Shown here piece by piece: positions 1-8,020 of a DNA stretch of 64,000 nt. The translations under genes were made by a program, and so were the position numbers. Origin of the DNA: Bacilli bacterium (GTDB lineage: Bacteria > Bacillota_I > Bacilli_A > RFN20 > DUOF01); NCBI GenBank assembly GCA_017517765.1, contig JAFWYE010000006.1, positions 496,001 through 560,000 of the forward strand, read 5' to 3'. The notes beneath the pieces were generated by a model, which saw only the letters and a list, made by a program, of their open reading frames with translations, had not been told where the DNA came from and did no database searches. The first letter of the stretch is position 1. Every line of letters starts with the position of its first letter.

Positions 1-22
1 ATTCTACTATTATTAATTTCAA
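1..22 (-). CDS. topA: DNA topoisomerase I, first codons only (partial, runs off the left edge)
   Basis: Reading leftwards from a TTG codon at 22, the sequence encodes (M)KLIIVE, which matches the start of bacterial topoisomerase I (typically MKLIIVESP.KAKTI). An AGGAG ribosome binding site lies 9 bases before the TTG. topA follows dprA in many Bacillota, and here it lies 62 bases downstream of dprA on the same strand, which supports the call. Only seven codons are visible, so the identification rests on this short match plus context. Confidence 0.68.
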
Positions 23-83
23 TGTCTTCTTCTCCTTTTCTTATAGATATTATTTCATATATTTTGTTAAGTCAATAAAAATA

Positions 84-839
84 TCATAACTCATTTAAAA
101 TGTCATTAGCATTTTCAACTAACTTAGCGCCCTCTTTTATAAGAGTATTACACCCACTCTCATCATAAAGATTATTTGGCACGCAAAATACTTCTTTTCC
201 CATTTCTAGTGCTCTAGCCACCGTTATCATAGTTCCACTTTTCTTTTTAGCTTCAGTTACAAGAACTCCACTACTAAGACCCGCAACTATTCTATTTCGT
301 ATAGGAAAATTCTCCTTATTAGGTTGCACTTTATTAGGATATTCACTTATTACTAATCCTTTTAATTCTATTTCTTTTTGCAATTCCTTATTACAATTTG
401 GATAAAACACATCTAACCCATTTCCTAAAACAGCAATAGTTTTACCATTTTTTTCTAAAGCCGTTTTGTGAGCTATTGCATCTATCCCTTGAGCCAGTCC
501 ACTTATTATTGAACATTTTTTGTCTACTAATTGGGCAGTTAAATCCTTAGTAACTTTTTCTCCATACTCACTATTTTCTCTGCTTCCAATAACTGCAATA
601 GACATCTCTTCAAGCAATGATTCATCGCCTCTATAAAAGAGAACAAAAGGCGGCTTATAAATGTTCTTTAACTTACTAGGATAATTATCGCTTATTAAAG
701 TAATATACTTTTCATTATGGTTTTCTAACATACTGTCCATCTCATCGCTATCAACTTTTTCTTTCATATTAATAGCCTTATAAATCCTATCCCAATCTCC
801 TTCATATTTAATTGCAAAATAAACTAAAATTTTTTCCAT
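84..839 (-). CDS. dprA: DNA-processing protein DprA/Smf
   Basis: DprA binds incoming single-stranded DNA in the cytoplasm during natural transformation and loads RecA on it. The 251-residue protein carries the DprA Rossmann-like fold: VIGSRENSEYG near residue 83, SGLAQGIDAIAH near 113, AVLGNGLDVFYP near 136, FPIRNRIVAGLS near 178 and TEAKKKSGTMITV near 195. It is shorter than many homologs (about 280-360 residues) and ends right after the Rossmann domain, so the C-terminal winged-helix domain seen in many DprA proteins is absent. An AGGAGGG ribosome binding site precedes the ATG. It lies between tex and topA on the same strand. The family call is secure; whether the cell is naturally competent cannot be judged from here. 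Confidence 0.95.
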   Translation of the reverse strand: MEKILVYFAIKYEGDWDRIYKAINMKEKVDSDEMDSMLENHNEKYITLISDNYPSKLKNIYKPPFVLFYRGDESLLEEMSIAVIGSRENSEYGEKVTKDLTAQLVDKKCSIISGLAQGIDAIAHKTALEKNGKTIAVLGNGLDVFYPNCNKELQKEIELKGLVISEYPNKVQPNKENFPIRNRIVAGLSSGVLVTEAKKKSGTMITVARALEMGKEVFCVPNNLYDESGCNTLIKEGAKLVENANDILNEL

Positions 840-891
840 TTTTCTTCCCTCCTAATAATAATCATTACTTGGAGGGAGGAAAATTTTCCCT

Positions 892-3051
892 TTAATCTTT
901 AAAAAGAGATAAACCAACTCTGTTTTTCTTTAAATCAACATCAATAACGTATACTTTTACAATGTCACCAACGCTTACAATATCAAGAGGGTGGTTGACT
1001 TTATTTCTAGACATCTTAGACTTATGAACTAGACCATCATCATGTAATCCAATATCTACAAATGCTCCAAAATCAACTACGCTTCTAACACTACCTTCCA
1101 ACTCCATGCCAACTTTCAAATCTTCAATATGTAAAACATCACTTTTTAATACAGGAGTAGGATAGTCATCTCTAATATCTCTTAATGGCTTTGTAAGTTC
1201 TTCAACAATATCATTTAGAGTATATTCACCAAGCGAAGACACATTAGATAATGTTTTACTTGTTAAAACCTCATTGAACTTATCACTACCAATATCTTTT
1301 GCATCTAAGTTAAGTGATGTTAAGATTTTTTCAACTTCACCATAACTTTCAGGGTGAATAAAAGTTTTATCAAGAGGATTATTGCTTTCATATATCTTTA
1401 AGAAACCTATAGCTTGAGTATAAGTTTTTTCACCTATACCTTTAATTTTAGCTATTTCTTCTCTATTTTTTATAAGCCCTTGCTTACTTCTATAATCAAT
1501 TAAACTCTTAGCACTTTTCTTATTTAATCCAGAGACATAGCTAAGAAGCTCTAAAGAAGCAGTGTTAACATTAACACCAACATTATTTACAACCTTAGAG
1601 ATAGTAAAATCTAAAGCTTCAGATAATTTTGATTGATTAACATCATGTTGATATTGCCCTACCCCAATAGACTTTGGATCTATTTTGATAAGTTCACTTA
1701 AAGGGTCAAGTACACGTCTAGCAATAGAAATAGCACTTCTTTCCTCTACATGAAGATCTGGGAATTCATCTATAGCAAGCTTACTAGCACTATAAACACT
1801 AGCTCCAGCTTCACTTACTGTTACATATGCACAATCTAAATTGTACTTTTTAATAACATTAGCTATAAACTCTTGGCTTTCTCTAGAAGCAGTACCATTT
1901 CCTATTGCAATTAATTCAACATTAAACTTTTTAACTAAATTAACAACCTTAGTTTCACTTGCAGTAATTCTTTCTTCACTAACGACTTCATTTTCATTTT
2001 TCTTATGAGGATATATTACATCTTTATAGACAAAATCTCCATTAACTCCAATAACAGCTAATTTACATCCAGTTCTATATGCAGGGTCAAATCCTAGTAT
2101 AACTCTGTTTTTTAATGGAGGAGTTAATAACAATTGTTCTAAATTAAGTTGGAATACATTAATAGCTTGCTCTCCTGCCTTTTCAGTTAAGTTACTTCTT
2201 GTTTCTCTTTCAATGCTTGGAAACAACAATCTTGAATATCCATCATCAATTGCTTCTTTTAAATATGGAGCTTCTGTAGCATTAATATTTTTAATCACTT
2301 TTTTATAAATATTATAGCTTAAGAATTTTTCTATATCATGCTCTAACTTTATCTTTAAAATTCCTTCGTTTTCTCCTCTGTTCATTGCTAAAATTCTATG
2401 ACTTGGAGCATACTTAATCATTTCTCTTTTATCATAATATAGAGCATATAGTTGCTTTTCATCCACTGCATTCTTTTTAATCGAAGAAACAATAAATCCA
2501 TACTTATCTAAATTATCTCTTAAAGCTTGTCTGAAATCTTTTTCTTCACTTATTCTTTCAGCGATAATATCTTTAGCACCGTTTAATGCGGCTTCAACAG
2601 TTTCCACATTCTCATTTAGATATTTACTGGCTTCTGCCTCTACATCTTTGTTTTTACACTCTAATAAGAAATCCGCTAAAGGTTCTAAACCATAGCTAAT
2701 TGCAGTGGTAGCCCTTGTCTTTTTCTTTTCTTTGTATGGCAAATAAATATCTTCAACTTCACTCAAAATCTTACATGCATCAATTGCAGTTTCAATTTCA
2801 GGCGTTAGTTTATCTTTTTCTTTTATAAGTCTTTTTACTTCTTCTTTTCTTGTTTTTAGTTTCAATTGATAAGTATAAATAGTTTCAATTTCTCTTATTT
2901 GTTCTTCATCTAGATTACCTGTAACTTCTTTTCTATATCTGGCAATAAATGGGATAGTAGCTCCCTCTTCTAATAACTCTAAAGTAGCTTTAACTTGACT
3001 ACTTTTTATATTCAAATTCTCCGCTGTTAATTCAATTAATGTCTCATCCAT
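892..3051 (-). CDS. tex: Tex family S1 RNA-binding protein (transcription accessory protein)
   Basis: Tex is a cytoplasmic nucleic-acid-binding protein associated with transcription. The 719-residue protein has the full Tex order: N-terminal helical region with the family hallmark ATIPFIARYRKEVTGNLDEE (residues 31-50), a YqgF/RNase H-like domain starting near ILGFDPAYRTGCKLAV (about 319), helix-hairpin-helix motifs (NVNTASLELLSYVSGL and a second near IAKIKGIGEKTYTQAIGFL), and a C-terminal S1 domain (VGMELEGSVRSVVDFGAFVDIG, about 645-710). Length is normal for the family. A strong AAGGAGG site sits immediately downstream of a terminator hairpin that ends the previous gene, so tex expression must either read through that hairpin or start inside it. 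Confidence 0.96.
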   Translation of the reverse strand: MDETLIELTAENLNIKSSQVKATLELLEEGATIPFIARYRKEVTGNLDEEQIREIETIYTYQLKLKTRKEEVKRLIKEKDKLTPEIETAIDACKILSEVEDIYLPYKEKKKTRATTAISYGLEPLADFLLECKNKDVEAEASKYLNENVETVEAALNGAKDIIAERISEEKDFRQALRDNLDKYGFIVSSIKKNAVDEKQLYALYYDKREMIKYAPSHRILAMNRGENEGILKIKLEHDIEKFLSYNIYKKVIKNINATEAPYLKEAIDDGYSRLLFPSIERETRSNLTEKAGEQAINVFQLNLEQLLLTPPLKNRVILGFDPAYRTGCKLAVIGVNGDFVYKDVIYPHKKNENEVVSEERITASETKVVNLVKKFNVELIAIGNGTASRESQEFIANVIKKYNLDCAYVTVSEAGASVYSASKLAIDEFPDLHVEERSAISIARRVLDPLSELIKIDPKSIGVGQYQHDVNQSKLSEALDFTISKVVNNVGVNVNTASLELLSYVSGLNKKSAKSLIDYRSKQGLIKNREEIAKIKGIGEKTYTQAIGFLKIYESNNPLDKTFIHPESYGEVEKILTSLNLDAKDIGSDKFNEVLTSKTLSNVSSLGEYTLNDIVEELTKPLRDIRDDYPTPVLKSDVLHIEDLKVGMELEGSVRSVVDFGAFVDIGLHDDGLVHKSKMSRNKVNHPLDIVSVGDIVKVYVIDVDLKKNRVGLSLFKD

Positions 3052-3065
3052 AATTTTTCCTCCTT

Positions 3066-3087
3066 AAAAAAAAGCCCTAAGGCTTTT
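3066..3087 (-). terminator. Intrinsic terminator of the DUF308-like gene, directly before the tex ribosome binding site
   Basis: The 7-bp stem AAAAGCC/GGCTTTT (3070-3076 and 3081-3087) with a four-base loop is followed on the minus strand by eight T residues. The hairpin contains the stop codon of the upstream gene (3086-3088), and the T-run leads straight into the AAGGAGG site of tex. Confidence 0.75.
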
Positions 3088-3607
3088 ATTTTATAATTTT
3101 AACTTTATTCTTTTTGTACAAATAATAATTATATGCAAAATATGCAACACTCGCCAAAATCAAAATCACGCCAATAATCTTAAATACTAATTCCACAACT
3201 GAAAATCCACCAAACAACAATATCACACCTAAAGCAATTGTAGGAATTTGTTTCATGACAACATTTTTATTTCCCTTAGATAGAACAATCTTTACAACTG
3301 GTTCAATAAACAAATAGATAGCAATAAGTATTGTAACCACTTGATTTCTCACCACTAAAAGAATAAATCCAAGCAAAATTCCAATAACATCTAATAACGT
3401 TTGATTTGTTGTATCTTTCTTGTTAGAAAAGTCTTTATATACAGCATATCCGTTTACTGCAATCATGGTTAAGCCAACTATAATTATGATTAGACTAACC
3501 AAACTTGAAAGTGGAACAAGAGCTAAAATAAGACCCATTGCAATTCCACACAAAGCATAAGTGCCTACACTTTTCAAATTTACTGCTCGCAATACCTCAT
3601 TTGACAT
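3086..3607 (-). CDS. Multi-pass membrane protein, probably DUF308/HdeD-like
   Basis: A 173-residue integral membrane protein with about six hydrophobic segments arranged in pairs (for example GIAMGLILALVPLSSLVSLI, LIGILLGFILLV-type and TIALGVILLFGGFSVVELVF), a short polar linker (KDFSNKKDTTNQ) after the second and a basic C-terminal tail (YLYKKNKVKIIK). The size and pattern of repeated two-helix units resemble DUF308/HdeD-like proteins, whose function in Gram-positive bacteria is not established. The ATG at 3607 is preferred over the one two codons upstream because a GAGGG site lies six bases before it. It appears to be monocistronic, ending in its own terminator before tex. Confidence 0.6.
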   Translation of the reverse strand: MSNEVLRAVNLKSVGTYALCGIAMGLILALVPLSSLVSLIIIIVGLTMIAVNGYAVYKDFSNKKDTTNQTLLDVIGILLGFILLVVRNQVVTILIAIYLFIEPVVKIVLSKGNKNVVMKQIPTIALGVILLFGGFSVVELVFKIIGVILILASVAYFAYNYYLYKKNKVKIIK

Positions 3608-3672
3608 ATTCATCCCTCATTATCTTTGTATACCTAGTTATGTTAACACATTTAATATAATTTTTGAATATA

Positions 3673-4461
3673 TCACTTACTATAAATCTTTCTTATTTGA
3701 TTTTCTAACAAGTTAGTCACTAAATACATTAAATACGCAACTATCGCAAGAACAAAAACCCCCATCATTACAAGGTCTAGCCTAAATACTTGTGAACCAT
3801 ACGTTAATAAATAACCTATACCTTCTCTAGAAACGATAAATTCTCCCACTATTACCCCAATCCAACTCATACCTATATTTATTTTTATTATTCCTATAAT
3901 ATTTGCCAAGTTAGACGGCAACACCAATTTGGTTAATATTTGCCACTTACTTGCTCCATAACTATTTAGCATTTTGATTTTATTTTTATCAACGCTATAA
4001 AAATAACTATATGCAGATAAGATAGTAACTACAAGAGAAATTGAAACAGCAACCACAACAATCCCCTTAACTCCCGTTCCTGCCCATATAATAAATATCG
4101 GTGCCAAAGCAGTTTTTGGCAATGCATTTAATACCACCAAAAAAGGATCAAAAATTTTTGCTATAAAATCATTAAGCCACAATAGTATTGCGATTATTAA
4201 CCCTAATACTGTACCTATTACAAGTCCTAATATTGTTTCATATAGTGATATCGCTAAATGAGAGAAAAGTTCTCCTGAAGCAATATAAGAACTTAATAAT
4301 TCAAAAATAGCACTAGGTGAAGAAAAAAGAAATTCATTTATGATACCCCACCTTGATAAAAATTCCCACAGTAAAACAAAAGAACTTATAATGAATATTT
4401 GCAATAAATGAGTTGTCATCTTTCTTATCATAACTTTTCTTTTATATTCTTTAACTTTCAT
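3673..4461 (-). CDS. ABC transporter permease, nitrate/sulfonate/taurine-type (SsuC/TauC-like)
   Basis: A 262-residue binding-protein-dependent permease with about six transmembrane helices. The EAA-type cytoplasmic loop that contacts the ATPase is visible as NSYGASKWQILTKLVLPSN followed by an IIGIIKINIGMSWIGVIVGEF segment, which is typical of the NitT/TauT family. The N-terminus is long and basic. The gene overlaps the upstream ATPase gene by 11 bases, so the two are translationally coupled. No periplasmic-type substrate-binding protein gene is present in the window, so the substrate (sulfonate, nitrate, thiamine precursor or other) cannot be named. Confidence 0.87.
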   Translation of the reverse strand: MKVKEYKRKVMIRKMTTHLLQIFIISSFVLLWEFLSRWGIINEFLFSSPSAIFELLSSYIASGELFSHLAISLYETILGLVIGTVLGLIIAILLWLNDFIAKIFDPFLVVLNALPKTALAPIFIIWAGTGVKGIVVVAVSISLVVTILSAYSYFYSVDKNKIKMLNSYGASKWQILTKLVLPSNLANIIGIIKINIGMSWIGVIVGEFIVSREGIGYLLTYGSQVFRLDLVMMGVFVLAIVAYLMYLVTNLLENQIRKIYSK

Positions 4462-5191
4462 TCAAATCCCTCCATATCGCATCAAAATATCCCTTAAATT
4501 CTTTTTGACTTCTAGCCTTTAATGGAGTTCTATTTTTTAATTCTTGAAAATCTATATTATATATTTTTTTAATCGTAGCAGGTCTTTTGCTAAGTACAAT
4601 AACCCTATTTGAAAACGCTATAGCTTCTGCTATATCGTGTGTTACCATTATTACACTCTTTTTAGAATCATCCACAATTTTATAGATATCATCATTCACC
4701 AATATTTTAGTTTGAGCATCTAAAGCACTAAATGGTTCGTCCAAAAGTAAAATATCCGGGTCTAGAATCAAAGTTCTAATAAGAGCGACTCTTTGCCTCA
4801 TTCCCCCGCTTAACTCACTTGGATATTTATCTTTAAATTCCCATAAATCATATTTTTTTAATAGTTGCTCTATTTGTTCTTTGTAATCTTCAATATTCTT
4901 CTTTTTTATTTCTAACCCTAATACAATGTTTTTATAAACACTTCTCCATTCAAATAAATTATCAGTTTGAAACATATAACCAACATTTCCTTTTATAACC
5001 ACTTTACCTTCATCTTCTTTTAAAAGACCACTTATAATATTTAATAAAGTAGATTTGCCACACCCACTAGGACCAACTATAGCTATTTTTTCATTTCCTT
5101 TTAAATCAAAATTTAAATTTTTAAGAACTTCTATTTCTTCTTTTGTGTTGCAAAATGATTTTGAAACTCCTTCAAATTCTACTAATTTCAT
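4451..5191 (-). CDS. ABC transporter ATP-binding protein, SsuB/TauB-like
   Basis: A 246-residue ATPase with Walker A GPSGCGKST, Q-loop MFQTDNLFEW, signature LSGGMRQRVALIRTL, Walker B ILLLDEPFSALDAQT and the switch histidine in VTHDIAEAIA, all in the order and spacing of the NitT/TauT ATPases. It would power the membrane permease encoded immediately downstream. The start at 5191 is preferred because GGGGTG lies six bases upstream; an ATG one codon before it is too close to this site, and a 13-codon longer reading is possible but has no ribosome binding site. The pair forms a two-gene operon without a substrate-binding protein. Confidence 0.88.
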   Translation of the reverse strand: MKLVEFEGVSKSFCNTKEEIEVLKNLNFDLKGNEKIAIVGPSGCGKSTLLNIISGLLKEDEGKVVIKGNVGYMFQTDNLFEWRSVYKNIVLGLEIKKKNIEDYKEQIEQLLKKYDLWEFKDKYPSELSGGMRQRVALIRTLILDPDILLLDEPFSALDAQTKILVNDDIYKIVDDSKKSVIMVTHDIAEAIAFSNRVIVLSKRPATIKKIYNIDFQELKNRTPLKARSQKEFKGYFDAIWRDLNES

Positions 5192-5278
5192 CATTAACAC
5201 CCCATCACTATATTGTAATAACCATTCCAAATTAAGATTGTGCTTATGTCACTTTTATAACAACAGCTGGTTAGTTAA

Positions 5279-5307
5279 TTGCAAATAACTCCTACTTTTG
5301 ATAATAT
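5279..5307 (+). promoter_or_regulatory. Predicted promoter for the small membrane protein at 5316
   Basis: TTGCAA (5279-5284) and TAATAT (5302-5307) are separated by exactly 17 bases. TTGCAA is its own reverse complement, so it could also act as the -35 of a leftward promoter for the ABC genes (TTATAA at 5255-5260, 18-base spacer). The predicted transcription start is only a few bases before the first possible start codon. Confidence 0.45.
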
Positions 5308-5315
5308 TTTTATAA

Positions 5316-5735
5316 GTGAGCGTGATTTATATGATATCTTTTCTACTTTTATTAATTGAACTTAGTGTGATTGGAGCAATTGCAGCGGGTATATATTTTA
5401 TGCCTAATATTGAAGCTGCAATGCCAGGTGGGGAATTATACACAATTATGGTTATAATTGCTCTAGGATTCTTAGAGCTTTTCCTATTTTATTATCATCT
5501 AAAAAGAATTGCTGATAAAAATAATCCTCAAACTGAATTATCATACACAGTCGGCGATGGAGAAGGAAGCTTTTTTTGGGGATTCATTATTGGATTTATC
5601 TTTAACATTCTTGGCGTTATAATTCTAGCCTTCACTAAAAAAAGCGACACAAAAAGAGGTTCGCTTGTTGGATTAGTAGTTTTATTTGGATTAGTAGTCT
5701 TTACAGCATTAACTTATTCGATATTATATTCATAA
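5316..5735 (+). CDS. Small four-helix membrane protein of unknown function
   Basis: A protein of about 139 residues with four hydrophobic segments: an N-terminal helix ending near the AGIYFMPNIEAAMPGG loop, a second at YTIMVIIALGFLELFLFYY, then a polar stretch (KRIADKNNPQTELSYTVGDGEGS), and two C-terminal helices separated by KKSDTKRG. I do not recognise the family. The start is uncertain: GTG at 5316 has no ribosome binding site and would be nearly leaderless, while ATG at 5331 is preceded by AGTGAG. It is a single plus-strand gene between leftward genes and ends in a bidirectional terminator. Confidence 0.7.
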   Translation: MSVIYMISFLLLLIELSVIGAIAAGIYFMPNIEAAMPGGELYTIMVIIALGFLELFLFYYHLKRIADKNNPQTELSYTVGDGEGSFFWGFIIGFIFNILGVIILAFTKKSDTKRGSLVGLVVLFGLVVFTALTYSILYS

Positions 5736-5767
5736 AAAAAGAAGCAATTATTTTTGCTTCTTTTTAT
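5734..5767. terminator. Bidirectional intrinsic terminator
   Basis: GAAGCAA (5741-5747) pairs with TTGCTTC (5754-5760), flanked by a run of A on the left and T on the right, so the hairpin works for the plus-strand gene ending at 5735 and the minus-strand gene ending at 5748. The stop codon of the latter lies in the loop. Confidence 0.8.
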
Positions 5768-6773
5768 TTTTCTTTTCTTTCTTGCCTGAAAAAAGGATTC
5801 TATTCCAAAATTCATCTATCTTCATTTGTTTAATAGTCTCTTTAACCTCTTTATTTCTGGCATCTATTATTTTTTCTTTGCACCAACTAGGGCAATCACT
5901 AATTCTTACATATAAATGTGCAAGAAACTCATCACTTTCCCCATCTAATCTCTTTAATACATCCTCTCTATTAGATGTTTTTTCAAAAGCAAATGGCTCA
6001 ACTGGAGCAATAAATTCTAAGTTGGCAGTTCTATCTTGATATGCCACTCTAACTCCACCCTTACTTATATCACAACTAAATCCATCCATTTGAGTTTGAA
6101 TCTTAGCGGTCATTTCAGTTTCATAAGGCTTGTGTTCCATACAATAATCATAATATGCTGTTAAGCTCTTTTCTGCTGCTCTTAATACGTCATCAGCATC
6201 ATCAATTTCAGATCTAACAACTTTTAGCTTTCCCTTTTCCTTAGTAAATACTACAGGTTTAGGTTCACCTTTTTTATCTTTTTTTATCATCATAGTTATT
6301 GTATTGTCAATATAGTTCATCTCAGATAATGATGCTCTAGAATAATAACCATATCTAACATCTAGCTCCATTTCAACATCATACTTTAATCCATTAATGT
6401 GAGTTTTTTTAGCATCCGCCATATTTCTAACTACAAATAATACACTATATATAGATACTAATTCGGTATCTAATTTATCTTCATATTTTAATATTTCATC
6501 TATTTTCTTAGCTATATCTTTTTCAATTACTCTTTTATTATAATTTTCTTCTGGAAGAGCAATAGGCTTATCTGTATAAAAGAAAACTCTATTATCATCT
6601 CTAGAATATTGGATTACATTAAAAGTTACTTCAGGGTTTTTAGCCATGATTTCTTTAATACACTCTTGAAGTTCCCATTCTCCAACTCCAACATAAGAAG
6701 CCACACATTTACTTTCATTAGTTTCCTTAAAAGGAATAATATTATCGGAATAAACAATACTTATATTTTCCAT
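5748..6773 (-). CDS. Unknown cytoplasmic protein, paralog A of a tandem pair (CPxWC motif)
   Basis: A 341-residue soluble protein with no signal peptide or membrane segment. It is clearly homologous to the next gene upstream (6856-7896): both begin with an IVY.D...P.KE block, share NPxVTFNxIQYS followed by VxFYTDKPI near residues 45-75, have a YYDYC motif in the middle, and end with DCPxWC (here CPSWC at 294-298), a helical segment with FWN and a lysine-rich tail. I do not recognise the family. The start at 6773 is chosen because AAGGAGATG precedes it and because the longer reading would begin inside the -35 box of a well-formed promoter. The conserved Cys/Trp motif could bind a metal or be redox-active, which is inference only. 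Confidence 0.75.
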   Translation of the reverse strand: MENISIVYSDNIIPFKETNESKCVASYVGVGEWELQECIKEIMAKNPEVTFNVIQYSRDDNRVFFYTDKPIALPEENYNKRVIEKDIAKKIDEILKYEDKLDTELVSIYSVLFVVRNMADAKKTHINGLKYDVEMELDVRYGYYSRASLSEMNYIDNTITMMIKKDKKGEPKPVVFTKEKGKLKVVRSEIDDADDVLRAAEKSLTAYYDYCMEHKPYETEMTAKIQTQMDGFSCDISKGGVRVAYQDRTANLEFIAPVEPFAFEKTSNREDVLKRLDGESDEFLAHLYVRISDCPSWCKEKIIDARNKEVKETIKQMKIDEFWNRILFSGKKEKKNKKKQK

Positions 6774-6798
6774 ATTTTCATCTCCTTGCGACACGTAT

Positions 6799-6827
6799 AT
6801 TTTAATATATACTCTTATTTCTTTCAA
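6799..6827 (-). promoter_or_regulatory. Promoter of paralog A
   Basis: On the minus strand TTGAAA and TAAAAT are separated by 17 bases. The -35 region is embedded in a 15-base block (TCAATGATTATTTTT on the plus strand, 6824-6838) that recurs exactly at the promoter of paralog B. Confidence 0.65.
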
Positions 6828-6844
6828 TGATTATTTTTTAAAGC

Positions 6845-6871
6845 AAAAAAGAAGCTTACCTGCTTCTTTTC
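6845..6871 (-). terminator. Intrinsic terminator of paralog B
   Basis: GAAGC (6851-6855) pairs with GCTTC (6862-6866), extended by A/T pairs, with a T-run on the minus strand. The stop codon of the upstream gene (6856-6858) sits in the loop. It separates the two paralogs into individual transcripts. Confidence 0.7.
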
Positions 6872-7896
6872 TTTTTAAATGGATTTAACTTATTCCAAAA
6901 TGCTTGTTTTCTTAATCTTTTTATTTCTGATTTTACTTGTTCAATTCTAAAATCTAGCACTCTTTGTTTGCACCACTCTGGACAATCTTCAATCTTAATA
7001 TAGACTTTTTTAAATAGATTATTCTTATTGTTATTTAGAGCCTCTAAAACTTTAGATGAATTACATTCAACACTATATTTACTAGAATAACTCGGACTAT
7101 TTATTTCTAATTTTGATGATACATATGTGTTATCCCTTATAGTTACTCCTGTATGACTAGCAGTAACTCTCATATTTCCGTCTAAACTTCTTACATTATG
7201 TGACCAAGCTTTTTTATAATCCTTAATAGACAAGCAATAATCATAATAATCAGACAAATCTTTATGACATGAAGATAAAACTTCCTTAGCATAAATAGAT
7301 TCTGCCTCTACAATTCTAAGATCTCCATGTTTTTTACTAAAAGTTATATCTTCCCATTTTGAAGTTCTATATCTTTTAAACCCTACTTTTAATAAATTAT
7401 TTTCATAATCAAAATCATAAATAACGATTGAAGCACTATCATCTATATTATATTCAATATCAGCTTCAATTTTATATTTGAAACTTCTTTCTTTAGCACG
7501 TTCTTCATGGTTGATTGTAGTTATAATCGCAGCCAAATCATAAGCGCTAATATAACCTGTATTTAAATTTTCTTCACTTTCCAACACTTGATTAATTGAA
7601 GCAATAATTCTATCAATCCCAGTAACCTCATCATACTTACGAATATTACTTTCTCTCCATGCCCCAACAAGGATAGGCTTATCTGTATAAAAATAAACTT
7701 TCTTATCGTTTTGAGAATATTGAATAGTATTAAAAGTTACATTTGGATTAGCTTTTGTAATAACTTCAATACATCTATCTAAATCAATTGGACCAATATC
7801 AGCTAAAGAAGCAACATGGATATTGTCACCTTTTTCTTTTAATGGTAAAACTGTATCTGCATATACAATGTGATAATGTTTATGAGTAATAATCAT
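6856..7896 (-). CDS. Unknown cytoplasmic protein, paralog B of a tandem pair (CPxWC motif)
   Basis: A 346-residue soluble protein homologous over its whole length to the downstream gene at 5748-6773; similarity is strongest in the first 75 residues (NPNVTFNTIQYSQ, VYFYTDKPI) and in the C-terminal region (DCPEWC at 304-309, then FWN and a basic tail ending KKKRSR). The family is not recognised. AGAAGG lies nine bases before the ATG. It has its own promoter and terminator, so the two copies are independent units but probably co-regulated through their shared promoter block. Divergence between the copies is high, which points to an old duplication rather than a recent one. Confidence 0.75.
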   Translation of the reverse strand: MIITHKHYHIVYADTVLPLKEKGDNIHVASLADIGPIDLDRCIEVITKANPNVTFNTIQYSQNDKKVYFYTDKPILVGAWRESNIRKYDEVTGIDRIIASINQVLESEENLNTGYISAYDLAAIITTINHEERAKERSFKYKIEADIEYNIDDSASIVIYDFDYENNLLKVGFKRYRTSKWEDITFSKKHGDLRIVEAESIYAKEVLSSCHKDLSDYYDYCLSIKDYKKAWSHNVRSLDGNMRVTASHTGVTIRDNTYVSSKLEINSPSYSSKYSVECNSSKVLEALNNNKNNLFKKVYIKIEDCPEWCKQRVLDFRIEQVKSEIKRLRKQAFWNKLNPFKKKRSR

Positions 7897-7921
7897 TTAT
7901 AAAACCTTCTTTCCAGGGAAT

Positions 7922-7950
7922 ATTTTAATACAATTAAAAGTAAGTATCAA
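7922..7950 (-). promoter_or_regulatory. Promoter of paralog B
   Basis: On the minus strand TTGATA and TAAAAT are separated by 17 bases. The plus-strand block TCAATGATTATTTTT (7947-7961) overlaps the -35 box in the same register as in the promoter of paralog A. Confidence 0.65.
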
Positions 7951-7972
7951 TGATTATTTTTGTCACAACTAT

Positions 7973-8001
7973 TTGGGATATCACCAGTTATAATTTATAA
8001 T
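7973..8001 (+). promoter_or_regulatory. Promoter of the Ig-like/metallo-beta-lactamase cassette
   Basis: TTGGGA (7973-7978) and a perfect TATAAT (7996-8001) with a 17-base spacer, 19 bases before the predicted start codon. It is divergent from the promoter of paralog B, with about 22 bases between the two -35 boxes. Confidence 0.65.
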
Positions 8002-8020
8002 ACAATTAAAGGTGGTTAGT

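Noticed and set aside
868-891. A terminator between tex and dprA (GGAAAATTTTCC)
   Set aside because: The palindrome has no loop and no T-run follows it.
5192-5315. A riboswitch (for example thiamine) controlling the ABC transporter
   Set aside because: No conserved core such as CTGAGA was found and there is no structured region long enough.
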